Shown here: positions 1 to 7,662 of the stretch, one piece after another
Position numbering within the stretch: position 1 is the first letter of the stretch
Layout of the letters: each line of letters starts with the position of its first letter
From: Parvularcula lutaonensis
GTDB taxonomy: Bacteria > Pseudomonadota > Alphaproteobacteria > Caulobacterales > Parvularculaceae
NCBI RefSeq assembly: GCF_014651915.1
Contig: NZ_BMXU01000001.1
Coordinates: 1,557,501-1,621,500, forward strand
Length of the DNA stretch: 64,000 nt
Reading direction: 5' to 3'
The notes under the pieces: model-generated
What the model was told of the DNA's origin: nothing
Database searches by the model: none
The model's input: only the letters and a program-made list of their open reading frames with translations
Translations under genes and position numbers: made by a program

Positions 1-569
1 TCGGGGAAGGGGACCGGGTCGCCCGAGGTCAGGGTGCCGAGATAGGCAAGAATGTCGGCGCGTTTGTTATCCTTGCGGATCTTCTGCGCCATCTGGGTGC
101 CCGGGACATAAGCCTGGCTGTCATAGAGATACTGGTCGAGTTTTTCGTAGGTCCACTCGCCCTCCATCGAAGCGAGGGCCGAGGAGTAACTGTATCCTTC
201 GACGCTGGCGATGTCGCGACCGACGACGTTCCAGAGCGCCGGACCGGTGCCGTTCGCACCGCCTTGGTCGAAGCTGTGACAGGAAGCGCAGATGCCGGCG
301 CCGCGCTTGCCGCGCTCCGGATCGGCTTCGGCGAGGAGGCAGCCGAGGGAGACTTTTTCCTCCTCCTGGGCAGCGGCAGGGGCGCCGACAAGCTCTGAAT
401 AAGGCGTATAGGCGAGACCGAACGGGTTCTCTTCATCGAAGTGATGGTCGCCATGATGCCCACTGGCGAGCGTGACGAACGTGTTGATGATCACCGGAAG
501 CCCGATGAAGATGAGCAGCACGATCAGGATCGCTGCTGCAAGTTTGTTGGTGAAAAGCGGGTCTTTCAT
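1..569 (-). CDS. Membrane-anchored c-type cytochrome (3' end off window)
   Basis: The gene reads leftwards from an ATG at 569 and leaves the window without a stop, so only the first 189 residues are visible. Residues 9-35 form one N-terminal membrane anchor. A His/Asp-rich linker follows, then a class I cytochrome c domain with the haem-binding motif CASCH at about 94-98 and a likely axial Met in PGTQM near 160. Proteins of this layout (CycM/cytochrome c552 type) carry electrons on the periplasmic face of the inner membrane, between the bc1 complex and terminal oxidases. It is divergent from pheA, with about 137 bases between the starts. Confidence 0.88.
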   Translation of the reverse strand, partial: MKDPLFTNKLAAAILIVLLIFIGLPVIINTFVTLASGHHGDHHFDEENPFGLAYTPYSELVGAPAAAQEEEKVSLGCLLAEADPERGKRGAGICASCHSFDQGGANGTGPALWNVVGRDIASVEGYSYSSALASMEGEWTYEKLDQYLYDSQAYVPGTQMAQKIRKDNKRADILAYLGTLTSGDPVPFP

Positions 570-706
570 TGTACGGGCCGGACCTTCAGTTCGCTTGACG
601 GCGTCGATAACGCTCTGTGAGTTGCGCCGCACATAGCCGCCGAACCTCCAGACCGCAACGCGCGGATTGGCACCGAATTCGGGGATTTTGTTTAAGGAGT
701 CGCTGC

Positions 707-1555
707 GTGGCGAAGATTGCGTACCAAGGAGAGCCCGGAGCCTTCAGCGAGCTGTGCTGTGCAGCCTTCGCACCGGCTTATGAACCTGTGGCTTTTCCGA
801 CTTTCGACCAGGTCTTCCAGGCGGTGACGGCGGGGGAATGCCAGTCGGCCATGGTGCCGGTCGAAAATTCCCTCGCCGGCCGTGTGGATGACGTCTACCG
901 CCTGCTGCCTGACCGCCAGGTTGCGGCTGTGGCCGAGCATTTCCTTCCGGTTCACATGCAGCTGATGGCCCTGCCTGACGCCGACCCCGCGAAGATTCGC
1001 ACCGTGCGCAGCCATCCGATGGCCCTTTCGCAATGCCGGAGATTTATCCGCGAGCGCGGCTACCTGCCCGAGGCGGCGCGCGACACGGCGGGTTCCGCAA
1101 GAGAGCTGCGGGACAATCCCGATCCCACCGTGGCGGTGATTGCCCCGCGCGGCGCGGCCGAACGCTATGGCCTGAAGATCATCCAGCCTGACTGCCAGGA
1201 CGAGGACCGCAACGTGACCCGCTTCCTGCGCCTCGTGCCGGAAGAGGGCGTGGTCTGGCCGAAGCGGAGCCCGGTGCCGATGCTGACGAGCTTCGTCTTC
1301 CGGGTGAGGAACATCCCGGCCGCGCTCTACAAGGCGCTGGGCGGTTTTGCCACGAATGGCGTCAACATGACGAAGCTCGAAAGCTATCAGGAAGACCACA
1401 GCTTCGAGGCCACCCGTTTCCAGGCAGAAGCCCAGGGCCACCCGGACGACCCGGCCATGGCACGGGCCCTTGAAGAGCTCGAATACTTCACCACCGACCG
1501 GAAGGTGATCGGCGTTTTCGCTGCGGATCCCTACCGGGTCAGCCGCGAGGCCTGA
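707..1555 (+). CDS. pheA: Prephenate dehydratase
   Basis: Converts prephenate to phenylpyruvate in phenylalanine synthesis. The 282-residue protein begins KIAYQGEPGAFSE after the start, has the catalytic TRF motif near residues 171-173, and ends in an ACT domain carrying ESYQEDHSFEATRF, where phenylalanine feedback normally acts. No chorismate mutase domain is fused to it, as is usual in Alphaproteobacteria. I chose the GTG at 707 because AAGGAG lies 7 bases upstream at 694-699 and the family similarity starts exactly there; the frame is open further upstream without similarity. Confidence 0.93.
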   Translation: MAKIAYQGEPGAFSELCCAAFAPAYEPVAFPTFDQVFQAVTAGECQSAMVPVENSLAGRVDDVYRLLPDRQVAAVAEHFLPVHMQLMALPDADPAKIRTVRSHPMALSQCRRFIRERGYLPEAARDTAGSARELRDNPDPTVAVIAPRGAAERYGLKIIQPDCQDEDRNVTRFLRLVPEEGVVWPKRSPVPMLTSFVFRVRNIPAALYKALGGFATNGVNMTKLESYQEDHSFEATRFQAEAQGHPDDPAMARALEELEYFTTDRKVIGVFAADPYRVSREA

Positions 1556-1818
1556 GCCTCGACCTTGTCCGGCACCAAGCGCTCGGTGGCCCGCTCGAGC
1601 TGGGCCTGCTGGCGCTCGACCACTTCGGCGAGCCGGGCGATCGTCTGCTGGTCTCGCTCACGTTCCTTCATCAGGGCATCGAGCTCGTCTTCGAGGTCCT
1701 TGCGGATTTCCGCGCGGATGCGGCCGTAGATGGCGCGGGCGGCGCCAGAGCCGGGGAGGGTATCGAGGGCGAACTCGCGAACGCTGTCGAGCCAGGACGG
1801 GCTACGTCTTGTCGTCAC
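1531..1818 (-). CDS. Hypothetical coiled-coil protein
   Basis: A 95-residue protein of unknown function. It opens with a short segment rich in W, F and G and continues as a long charged, Glu/Arg/Gln-rich helix, probably a coiled coil, to the end. The GTG at 1818 is preferred because GGAGGAGG lies 6 bases upstream and the start overlaps the end of the upstream gene, which suggests translational coupling. Its 3' end overlaps the last 25 bases of pheA on the other strand. I do not recognise the family. Confidence 0.6.
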   Translation of the reverse strand: MTTRRSPSWLDSVREFALDTLPGSGAARAIYGRIRAEIRKDLEDELDALMKERERDQQTIARLAEVVERQQAQLERATERLVPDKVEAQASRLTR

Positions 1819-2056
1819 CGAAGACCTCCTCCGACTTCCCAAGCATGCGCTCGGCGTCCTCGATCGCTTTCTCGGCGCGGCTGCGGGTCTCGCGGCCCTT
1901 GCGCAGGGTCTCGTCGATGCCGGACCGGCGCTTGCGCAGCCATTCCTTGTAGTCGGGACCCAAAAGCTCCTTGTCGCTGACCCTCCTCAGGTCGCGAGCA
2001 TGGAACGGCTCGAGATCCCCGGTTCGGTGGTCGTTCTTCTTGTCTGGCGGGCTCAT
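1802..2056 (-). CDS. Hypothetical small charged protein
   Basis: An 84-residue, highly charged protein starting MSPPDKKNDHR. It contains the segment LGPDYKEWLRKRRSGIDETL and then a Lys/Glu-rich helix, with no membrane segment or signal peptide. The frame is open upstream, but the ATG at 2056 gives a natural N-terminus. Its end overlaps the start of the coiled-coil gene at 1818, so the two are probably one transcription unit and may act together. Function unknown. Confidence 0.6.
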   Translation of the reverse strand: MSPPDKKNDHRTGDLEPFHARDLRRVSDKELLGPDYKEWLRKRRSGIDETLRKGRETRSRAEKAIEDAERMLGKSEEVFGDDKT

Positions 2057-2108
2057 GGGGCCCTCCGCGCTGCGTGCGCCTTTGACGTGGTCGCTGCGAC
2101 CCGGCGCA

Positions 2109-3017
2109 TCAAGCGGTTCGCTCCAGCCACAGCTTGATGAGCTGATGGGCAATGGCCTGCCTCGGCGGGCAGAGGATCGCGTGCTCGCCATTCATCACCA
2201 GCTCCGCTTCCTTGCGGGAGAACCAGCGGGCTTCCTCGATTTCGGTGGGGTCGAGGGTCAGATCCTTGCTGGCAACCTCCGCGAAGAAACCCATCATCAG
2301 CGAATGGGGGAAGGGCCAGGGCTGGCTGAAGATGTATCCCATCGAGGTCGCCTGCAGGCCGACCTCCTCGAAAAGCTCGCGCTCTGCGCATTGTTCGAGC
2401 GTTTCGCCCGGCTCCATGTAGCCGGCGAAGCAGGACATGAAGCCTGCGGGGAAATGGGGTGAGCGCCCAAGGCAGATCTCGTCTCCGTGGATCGGCAGGA
2501 CGATGGCGACGGGATCGGTGCGCGGGAAATGCTCCGCTCCCGTTCGTTCGTTGATCCGCTTGAAGCCGCCTTCGGCCGAGACCGTGCGGTCGCCCTCATA
2601 GGCGCAGAAACGGTGCTGGCGGTGCCAGTTGAGAAGCCACATGCCTTGCCCGGCGACCGCGAGTTCCTGGGGCGGAAGGAAGGGCGCGGCGTTTCTGAGA
2701 TTGGCGTAGCTCGCAATGTCAGCAAATGGCGGTTTCTCGGCATGCGACGCATCAACGGCGTAGATCGGCGCGCCGTCCCACAGGCCGAGCAGGACCGTTT
2801 CGCGGTCCATTGGCAGGGTGCGGAGCGCATCCATCGCCAGCCACTGGATCTGCGATGTCGTGGGCTGGCGGTCGATCAGCAGCTCGCCGCGATAGAAAAG
2901 GAGAAGGCGGGCTTCGGGCTTCCTCGCCTGGGCTGCAAGCCAGTCCTTGTCCTTGCGCTGGACCCCCGCCTTGTCGAGCGGATTGGCGGTGAAGGCATTG
3001 GGATTGTCGTGCAGCAT
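2109..3017 (-). CDS. nudC: NADH pyrophosphatase (NUDIX hydrolase)
   Basis: NudC-family enzyme that cleaves NAD(H), and in known members NAD-capped RNA, to the mononucleotides. The 302-residue protein has the NUDIX box in the second half (GYMEPGETLEQCAERELFEE), followed by the NudC-specific SQPWPFPHS segment. Odd feature: the zinc-ribbon region before the NUDIX domain has only one Cys where family members normally have four, although the following FPRTDP motif is kept. It probably folds without zinc. It is separate from the small genes downstream by about 50 bases. Confidence 0.88.
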   Translation of the reverse strand: MLHDNPNAFTANPLDKAGVQRKDKDWLAAQARKPEARLLLFYRGELLIDRQPTTSQIQWLAMDALRTLPMDRETVLLGLWDGAPIYAVDASHAEKPPFADIASYANLRNAAPFLPPQELAVAGQGMWLLNWHRQHRFCAYEGDRTVSAEGGFKRINERTGAEHFPRTDPVAIVLPIHGDEICLGRSPHFPAGFMSCFAGYMEPGETLEQCAERELFEEVGLQATSMGYIFSQPWPFPHSLMMGFFAEVASKDLTLDPTEIEEARWFSRKEAELVMNGEHAILCPPRQAIAHQLIKLWLERTA

Positions 3018-3086
3018 CGGGCGCCCTGACGGTTTCTCTTTCGAACCTAACGCCCTGCCGGAGCGCTATGAAAGAGCGGTGAAGGC

Positions 3087-3386
3087 TCAGCCGCCCAGGA
3101 GCGGCTTCAGGGCGTCGAGATAGTCCGCGAACGCCGCGCGGCCTTTGTCGGTCAGGTGGATGGTGGTGAGCGGTTTCCTGCCCTCGAAGCTCTTCACCTG
3201 CTCGATATAGCCTGCGTCCTCGAGCTTCCTCAGATGGGTGGAGAGATTGCCGCCGGTCGCGCCGGTGGTCTCTTTCAGCTCGTTGAAGGTCGCGGGACTT
3301 GCCTGGGAAAGGTAGGCCATGATCCCAAGCCGCAGGCGTCCATGGATCGCATCGTCGAGACGCCCGGCATCGAAACCCTCGCTCAT
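3087..3386 (-). CDS. Winged-helix transcriptional regulator (HTH_34-like)
   Basis: A 99-residue, stand-alone winged-helix DNA-binding protein of the MarR/HTH_34 type. The recognition region reads TGATGGNLSTHLRKLEDAGY, followed by the wing (KSFEGRKPLTTIHLT) and a final helix. The start overlaps the stop of the membrane-protein gene in an ATGA arrangement at 3383-3386, so the two are co-translated. Regulators of this family next to a membrane protein usually control their own operon; the ligand is unknown. Confidence 0.85.
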   Translation of the reverse strand: MSEGFDAGRLDDAIHGRLRLGIMAYLSQASPATFNELKETTGATGGNLSTHLRKLEDAGYIEQVKSFEGRKPLTTIHLTDKGRAAFADYLDALKPLLGG

Positions 3387-4012
3387 GCGTCCTCGGCAGG
3401 AAGGGATTTTGGCTCGGCCATCATCAGGCGGATGCCGGGATACAGGCTGACGAGCAGGACCACGGTCGCGCCGAAGAGGTAGACATCGGGCCGCCCCGCA
3501 AGGACCGGGACGATCCCCACGGAAGCCATCGAGATATAGGCGGGGACCTTCAGCCAAGAGGTGCCTGCAAGGGACGCCGTCACAAAAAGCGCGATGCCGT
3601 AGCCGGTGAAGGCAACCGCGAGGATGTAGTCGAAGGCAATCTGGCTGGTCGCGCCGATCAGGTTGGCGATGAGCACGCCGAGAAAGAACGCACCGATGGT
3701 GAACCCCGCGAACATCCATGCTGCGGCCTCCGCCCTGTTCCCCGCCGTGCCGCGACCGGGTTTCCTGCGGATCGTGCGCAAAAGCAGGGGCATCCCGACG
3801 GCGACAGCGGCGCCGAAAGCGAGCCAGTTCCACCCGATGACGGCATAGGGAAGACCAAACTCCCCTGACAGCACCATCCACTGCACCGCATAGGCGATCG
3901 GGATGAGAACGCCGTAAAAGACAAAGAACCTGCCGCCGAGGAGTGGCGCGTTGCGGCCGGCCTCGGCCATCTGGCGCACGAAGCTGAGATCGTCGGTCTG
4001 GCTGCTCGTCAT
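3383..4012 (-). CDS. Multi-spanning inner-membrane protein partner of regulator
   Basis: A 209-residue hydrophobic protein with about six predicted membrane spans and a short cytoplasmic N-terminus (SQTDDLSFVRQMAEAGR). The reading frame extends far upstream, but that part has no protein-like character, and the ATG at 4012 is followed by a sensible N-terminus. It is the first gene of a two-gene unit with the winged-helix regulator. Function unknown; a sensor or transport role is only a guess from context. Confidence 0.75.
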   Translation of the reverse strand: MTSSQTDDLSFVRQMAEAGRNAPLLGGRFFVFYGVLIPIAYAVQWMVLSGEFGLPYAVIGWNWLAFGAAVAVGMPLLLRTIRRKPGRGTAGNRAEAAAWMFAGFTIGAFFLGVLIANLIGATSQIAFDYILAVAFTGYGIALFVTASLAGTSWLKVPAYISMASVGIVPVLAGRPDVYLFGATVVLLVSLYPGIRLMMAEPKSLPAEDA

Positions 4013-4106
4013 GGTCGCCCCCTTATTACGGCAGAGTAGTTTGTAATACAAACCAAGGCATGGTTCAAGGGTTTTTTCCATTTCACGGATCATCCTACGA
4101 AGCATC

Positions 4107-4616
4107 ATGCTTCGCTCGATCGCTCCAGCCCTTCTTGTCGTCCTCGCAGCCTGCGCCGAGGAGATCACTCCGCTGAACACCCCGTCCCTCGATGGCCCGC
4201 TCACGCAGGGGACCTGGGAGACGCGCGGGCGGAAGGGCATCCTGTTCTGGCCTGAAGGCAAGACCGAGACACGGCTGCCCGAGCTGATCGACTTCGCCTG
4301 CCCTGAGAACACGAACGGACAGGTCCGTTTCACCGTGACCGGGGACACGGACCAGACCGGCCTCTGGATCGCTGAGGACCGCCGGTCGAGCCGGACGCTC
4401 ATCCTCGTCACCAAAGAAGGTGCGACGGCTCTCGACTTCGTGGCCGGGAAGCAGTTCCTGCCTTCGATCACTGTGAAGACATCCGCCGAATGGCTGCAGC
4501 CATTGCTTGCCGGGGAGGGGCGTTTTGCCATCAATGCCTTTGGCGGGCGGACCTACAGGCTACGCGCGACGGAGGATCTCGCCAAAGCGATCAGGCGATG
4601 CGGGGACACGGGATGA
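4107..4616 (+). CDS. Putative lipoprotein
   Basis: A 169-residue exported protein with a lipoprotein signal peptide ending in LAAC (acylated Cys at residue 16). The mature part has two Cys residues and is otherwise without recognisable motifs. The last codons overlap the start of the alpha/beta hydrolase gene in an ATGA arrangement at 4613-4616, so the two are co-translated and may share a process in the envelope. Function unknown. Confidence 0.72.
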   Translation: MLRSIAPALLVVLAACAEEITPLNTPSLDGPLTQGTWETRGRKGILFWPEGKTETRLPELIDFACPENTNGQVRFTVTGDTDQTGLWIAEDRRSSRTLILVTKEGATALDFVAGKQFLPSITVKTSAEWLQPLLAGEGRFAINAFGGRTYRLRATEDLAKAIRRCGDTG

Positions 4617-5602
4617 AACGGCTTTTCTGGATCATACTCGGCGGGCTCGGCGCGCTGGTCGGCGGCGCGGTCGTCTACCTTTGGACCCCGCCGACCGATC
4701 CCGAGCTGATGATGGCGAAGTATGGCGGCACCGAGGCGCGTTTCGCGGACTCCGCGGAAGGGATGCGGATCCACTACCGGGCCGCCGGCCCTGAAGACGC
4801 GCCGGTCGTGATTTTCATCCACGGGACGTCAGCGAGCCTTCACACATGGGAAGAGGTGATGGCCGGGCTCTCCGACGATTACCGGGTCATTGCCTATGAC
4901 CAGCCGGGTCATGGCCTGACGGGTCCGCACCCCGAGCGCGACTACACCTATGCCGGCATGGCGGATGGCCTCGACGCCATCTTCGCGGCCGAGGGGGTGA
5001 GCGATGCGGTCCTGGTCGGCAATTCCATGGGCGGCTGGGTTGCCTGGCGAGATGCCCTGGAGAACCCGCACAGGGTGAGGGCGCTGGTCCTGGTCGATGC
5101 TGCGGGCATCCCTGCCGCGGTGAAGCCGGAAAGCAATCTTGGCTTCCGCCTCCTCCAGTCGCCCCTTGGAAGGATTGCTATGCGACGCCTGACGCCCCGA
5201 GCCGCGATCAGGCAATCACTGGTCGATACGGTAGGCGATCCGGCGGTGGTCACCGACGAGATGGTGGATCGCTACTGGGAGCTCCTGCGCTTCCCCGGCA
5301 ACCGCCAGGCGGCAGGCGACCAGTTCACGAGCCCCCGGCAGGACCTCTCTGACCGTCTCGGCGAGATCGAACAGCCGACCCTCGTCGTCTGGGGCGCCAA
5401 GGACCGGCTGATCCCCGTGGAGAACGCCGCGATCTTCACCGAGCGGATGCCGAATGCGCAGGCCGTCATCTTCGACGAGCTCGGCCACATCCCGATGGAA
5501 GAAGACCCCGCGCAGTTCCTTGCGGCCGTCGAGCCCTTTCTTGCCGAGGTGACGGAAGACCCCCTTGCGGAAACGCCGCCCCTTGGCGATATGCAGCCCT
5601 AG
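4613..5602 (+). CDS. Membrane-anchored alpha/beta hydrolase
   Basis: A 329-residue serine hydrolase with an N-terminal membrane anchor (about residues 3-24). It carries the oxyanion motif HGTS at 70-73 and the nucleophile elbow GNSMGG with Ser138. The acid is probably Asp in WGAKDRLIP and the His in ELGHIPMEEDP. The fold is that of esterases/lipases and related C-C hydrolases; the substrate cannot be read from sequence. It is translationally coupled to the upstream lipoprotein. The stop codon touches the 5' end of the 4.5S RNA gene. Confidence 0.86.
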   Translation: MKRLFWIILGGLGALVGGAVVYLWTPPTDPELMMAKYGGTEARFADSAEGMRIHYRAAGPEDAPVVIFIHGTSASLHTWEEVMAGLSDDYRVIAYDQPGHGLTGPHPERDYTYAGMADGLDAIFAAEGVSDAVLVGNSMGGWVAWRDALENPHRVRALVLVDAAGIPAAVKPESNLGFRLLQSPLGRIAMRRLTPRAAIRQSLVDTVGDPAVVTDEMVDRYWELLRFPGNRQAAGDQFTSPRQDLSDRLGEIEQPTLVVWGAKDRLIPVENAAIFTERMPNAQAVIFDELGHIPMEEDPAQFLAAVEPFLAEVTEDPLAETPPLGDMQP

Positions 5603-5693
5603 GAGAGTCGCGCGGACGCAGTCCTCGCCAACCCGGTCAGGTCCGGAAGGAAGCAGCCGTAACGAGTTTCGCTGCGGGTCGTGTCGGCTCTCC
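5602..5693 (+). ncRNA. ffs: 4.5S RNA of the signal recognition particle
   Basis: The segment contains the almost invariant SRP core GTCAGGTCCGGAAGGAAGCA (5636-5655), which forms the Ffh-binding domain IV with a GGAA tetraloop. The ends pair as GGAGAG (5602-5607) with CTCTCC (5688-5693), giving the short hairpin form typical of Gram-negative bacteria. It lies about 2 kb upstream of dnaX, a frequent neighbourhood in Alphaproteobacteria. The exact ends are inferred from the pairing. Confidence 0.93.
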
Positions 5694-5719
5694 GCCTACA
5701 GCGTCGAGCAATCCCCCCT

Positions 5720-5995
5720 ATGATCGGTTTCTGGTTCAGCTTTGCTGCCGCCGTGCTGACGACGGCCAGCTTTGTGCCCCAGGCGCTGCTCGTGCTGCGC
5801 ACAGGCAAGACCGAGGGCATCTCACTCACCATGTATGCGATGTTCACCGTCGGGGTGGCGTGCTGGTTGGTCTACGGCGCCATCCTAGGGTCATGGCCGA
5901 TGATCGTAGCGAACCTCATCACCCTCGCCCTCGCGTCGCTCATCCTCTCCCTCAAGATTCGCGACACCATCCGCGACCACCAGAACGCCCGCTGA
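5720..5995 (+). CDS. SemiSWEET-type small transporter (PQ-loop)
   Basis: A 91-residue membrane protein with three predicted spans. The PQ-loop signature lies in the first span (ASFVPQALLVLRTGKTEGIS), matching bacterial SemiSWEET transporters, which dimerise to move sugars across the inner membrane. The length is normal for the family. The ATG at 5720 is chosen because the hydrophobic first helix starts there. The ribosome binding site is weak. The substrate is unknown. Confidence 0.88.
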   Translation: MIGFWFSFAAAVLTTASFVPQALLVLRTGKTEGISLTMYAMFTVGVACWLVYGAILGSWPMIVANLITLALASLILSLKIRDTIRDHQNAR

Positions 5996-6035
5996 GACAG
6001 CCGGATGCACTGGCCGATGTTTGCTCTGCGTGACT

Positions 6036-6080
6036 TGATGTAAAAAATATCTTGCATACTGTCCGGTATTATCTACATCA
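6036..6080. promoter_or_regulatory. Candidate promoter/operator of the XRE-membrane operon
   Basis: A perfect 7-base inverted repeat, TGATGTA (6036-6042) and TACATCA (6074-6080), flanks an AT-rich segment about 30 bases before the first gene of the operon. A second short dyad, ATAC/GTAT, lies inside it (6056-6069). The AT-richness contrasts with the flanks. The autoregulated XRE protein encoded at the end of the operon is the obvious candidate binder, but this is inference. Confidence 0.4.
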
Positions 6081-6108
6081 TGAGGGAGCGGAGCGAAGGG
6101 AGAGACCG

Positions 6109-6507
6109 ATGGTCGTTCGTGAGAAAGTGACGCTGGCCGTGCTCGCCGTGCTGGTTGCGACCGGTGCGTGGTTTGCGCAGGAGGTGCGTGCACGGGGTCT
6201 TGCGGCGGAGACGGGCTGGCAGATGCTGGCGGTGACGCTGGCAATCATCGTGGCCTCGGCCGTGCTGGCCGGCGGGATCGTGGCCTTGGGCCCCAAGGCG
6301 CGTCAGGTCGACGAGCGGGACAATCGCATCGCGCTCATGTCCCAGAGCTTCCGAGGATTTCTTTATCTCGGTTTGAGCTTCGGGGTCCTCGGGCTGGCCG
6401 TTGGCAATGGCAACTACGCCCTCGCCAACGGCATCTTTCTCGCCATTCTCGGCATCGAGATCGTCAGCGGTCTTGTGATGCTCGTTCTCTATCGCACCAG
6501 CGCCTGA
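6109..6507 (+). CDS. Small membrane protein (DUF2178-like), first copy
   Basis: A 132-residue protein with four predicted membrane spans. Between spans two and three lies a charged cytoplasmic motif, VDERDNRIALMS. The same DERD motif recurs in the next gene, so the two are diverged paralogues. This layout beside a small XRE regulator is typical of DUF2178-like proteins, whose function is unknown. The ATG at 6109 follows a GAAGGGAGAG ribosome binding site. Confidence 0.75.
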   Translation: MVVREKVTLAVLAVLVATGAWFAQEVRARGLAAETGWQMLAVTLAIIVASAVLAGGIVALGPKARQVDERDNRIALMSQSFRGFLYLGLSFGVLGLAVGNGNYALANGIFLAILGIEIVSGLVMLVLYRTSA

Positions 6508-6518
6508 AGGAGGCCGCC

Positions 6519-6920
6519 ATGTCTTTTCGCGAAAAAAGCAATCTTGTGATCCTGCTGTCGACCCTGTTCACCCTCGGGCTTCATGCGGCGCATGCCCTCG
6601 AAAGCGGACCAAGGATCGCTGCGTTTTCGACCGTGCTCGGTGCCACGATCTCGTTCGTCGTGCTGGCGATCATCGGGCACATCATGATTGCGATCACGGG
6701 CGGTCGGGACGCAGACAGGAGCGACGAGCGGGACCTGCTCGTCGACCGCCGGACGGACCGCATCAGCGAGGCCGCCCTGACGGCCGTCGTGCTGGGTATC
6801 CTCGCCTACGGCCTCGCCCAGGACGATGTGCTGCTCGCCAATATCGCTTTCTTCGGCCTCTTCGGCGCAACGCTCGTCAAGGCGTTGGCCAAGGCTGTCC
6901 TCTACCGGATGGCGGCATGA
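6519..6920 (+). CDS. Small membrane protein (DUF2178-like), second copy
   Basis: A 133-residue, four-span membrane protein related to the preceding gene by layout and by the motif SDERDLLVDRRTDRISE between spans two and three. GAAGGAGG lies just before the ATG at 6519. The stop overlaps the ATG of the XRE gene (ATGA at 6917-6920), so all three genes form one operon. Function unknown; a membrane stress sensor paired with the regulator is possible. Confidence 0.75.
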   Translation: MSFREKSNLVILLSTLFTLGLHAAHALESGPRIAAFSTVLGATISFVVLAIIGHIMIAITGGRDADRSDERDLLVDRRTDRISEAALTAVVLGILAYGLAQDDVLLANIAFFGLFGATLVKALAKAVLYRMAA

Positions 6921-7147
6921 GGAAGGCGAAGAGTCGCCTGAGGAACCGTGTGCGGGAGCTGCGGTTTCACGCGGGCGAGATGACCCAGGCGGAGCTGGCC
7001 GACAAGGTTGGCGTGACCCGCCAGACCATCGCGGCGATCGAGAAGAACAAATACGCCCCGTCCCTCGAGACGGCGTTCCTCATCGCCGAGGCGTTCGGCA
7101 AACCGATTGGCGAGGTGTTCAGCTTCGCCCCGGCGGAGGAAGCCTAG
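6917..7147 (+). CDS. Small XRE-family transcriptional regulator
   Basis: A 76-residue protein that is essentially one Cro/CI-type helix-turn-helix: MTQAELADKVGVTRQTIAAI is the HTH, followed by EKNKYAPSLETAFLIAEAFG. This is the compact YozG-like type usually encoded with small membrane proteins. It is co-translated with the second membrane protein and probably autoregulates the operon from the dyad upstream of 6109. Its stop codon overlaps the stop of the facing gene. Confidence 0.9.
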   Translation: MRKAKSRLRNRVRELRFHAGEMTQAELADKVGVTRQTIAAIEKNKYAPSLETAFLIAEAFGKPIGEVFSFAPAEEA

Positions 7148-7425
7148 AACTCGATCTCGGTGTTGAGATTGGCGCGCAGCCAGTCCCAGGTCATGCGCTT
7201 GAAATAGGGGTGCCAGACCTTGGGCGCGAGAAAGCGCAGTTTCTCCGCTTCGGGCCAGATCGGGATGACGACGCCGCGCAGGCCCGACGACTTGGCCGCG
7301 TTGCGCAGGACGCCCATGGTCTGTTCCTGCTCGATCAGGGATTTGTCGCCAAATTCCTCACCCAGCGGGACGATGATCATGTCATTTCCCTGCTCGTGCA
7401 GGTGCGCCACGCGAAACGACGTCAT
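7144..7425 (-). CDS. Conserved-looking hypothetical protein
   Basis: A 93-residue soluble protein without signal peptide or membrane span. It has a compact alpha/beta-like sequence (NDMIIVPLGEEFGDKSLIEQ early; WHPYFKRMTWDWLRANLN near the end). The protein-like composition and convergent arrangement with the XRE gene suggest it is real. No family recognised. Confidence 0.6.
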   Translation of the reverse strand: MTSFRVAHLHEQGNDMIIVPLGEEFGDKSLIEQEQTMGVLRNAAKSSGLRGVVIPIWPEAEKLRFLAPKVWHPYFKRMTWDWLRANLNTEIEF

Positions 7426-7662
7426 GGAGAAGCTCCCTTTCTCCCCAACCCTGTGCCCACTTTCCGCCAGATTCCAGCCTTAGTCGAGGCGCACCTAAGA
7501 CGTGCTGAACAAAGCCCTTCAACACGCGAAGGATGTTGCCGGGTGCCGGATGTCCGGGGGTTAAGGCGAGATTTTTAGCGGCTCCTTGCCTTCGGAAAAC
7601 AAGGCGCGACCAAGCCGCCCCTGCCCCTTTCCCCCGAGGGGGCCCTTTGGTTAAGAGGGGCG

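Noticed and set aside
692-1441. A 249-codon frame antisense to pheA
   Set aside because: Lies within a well-defined gene; shadow of high GC.
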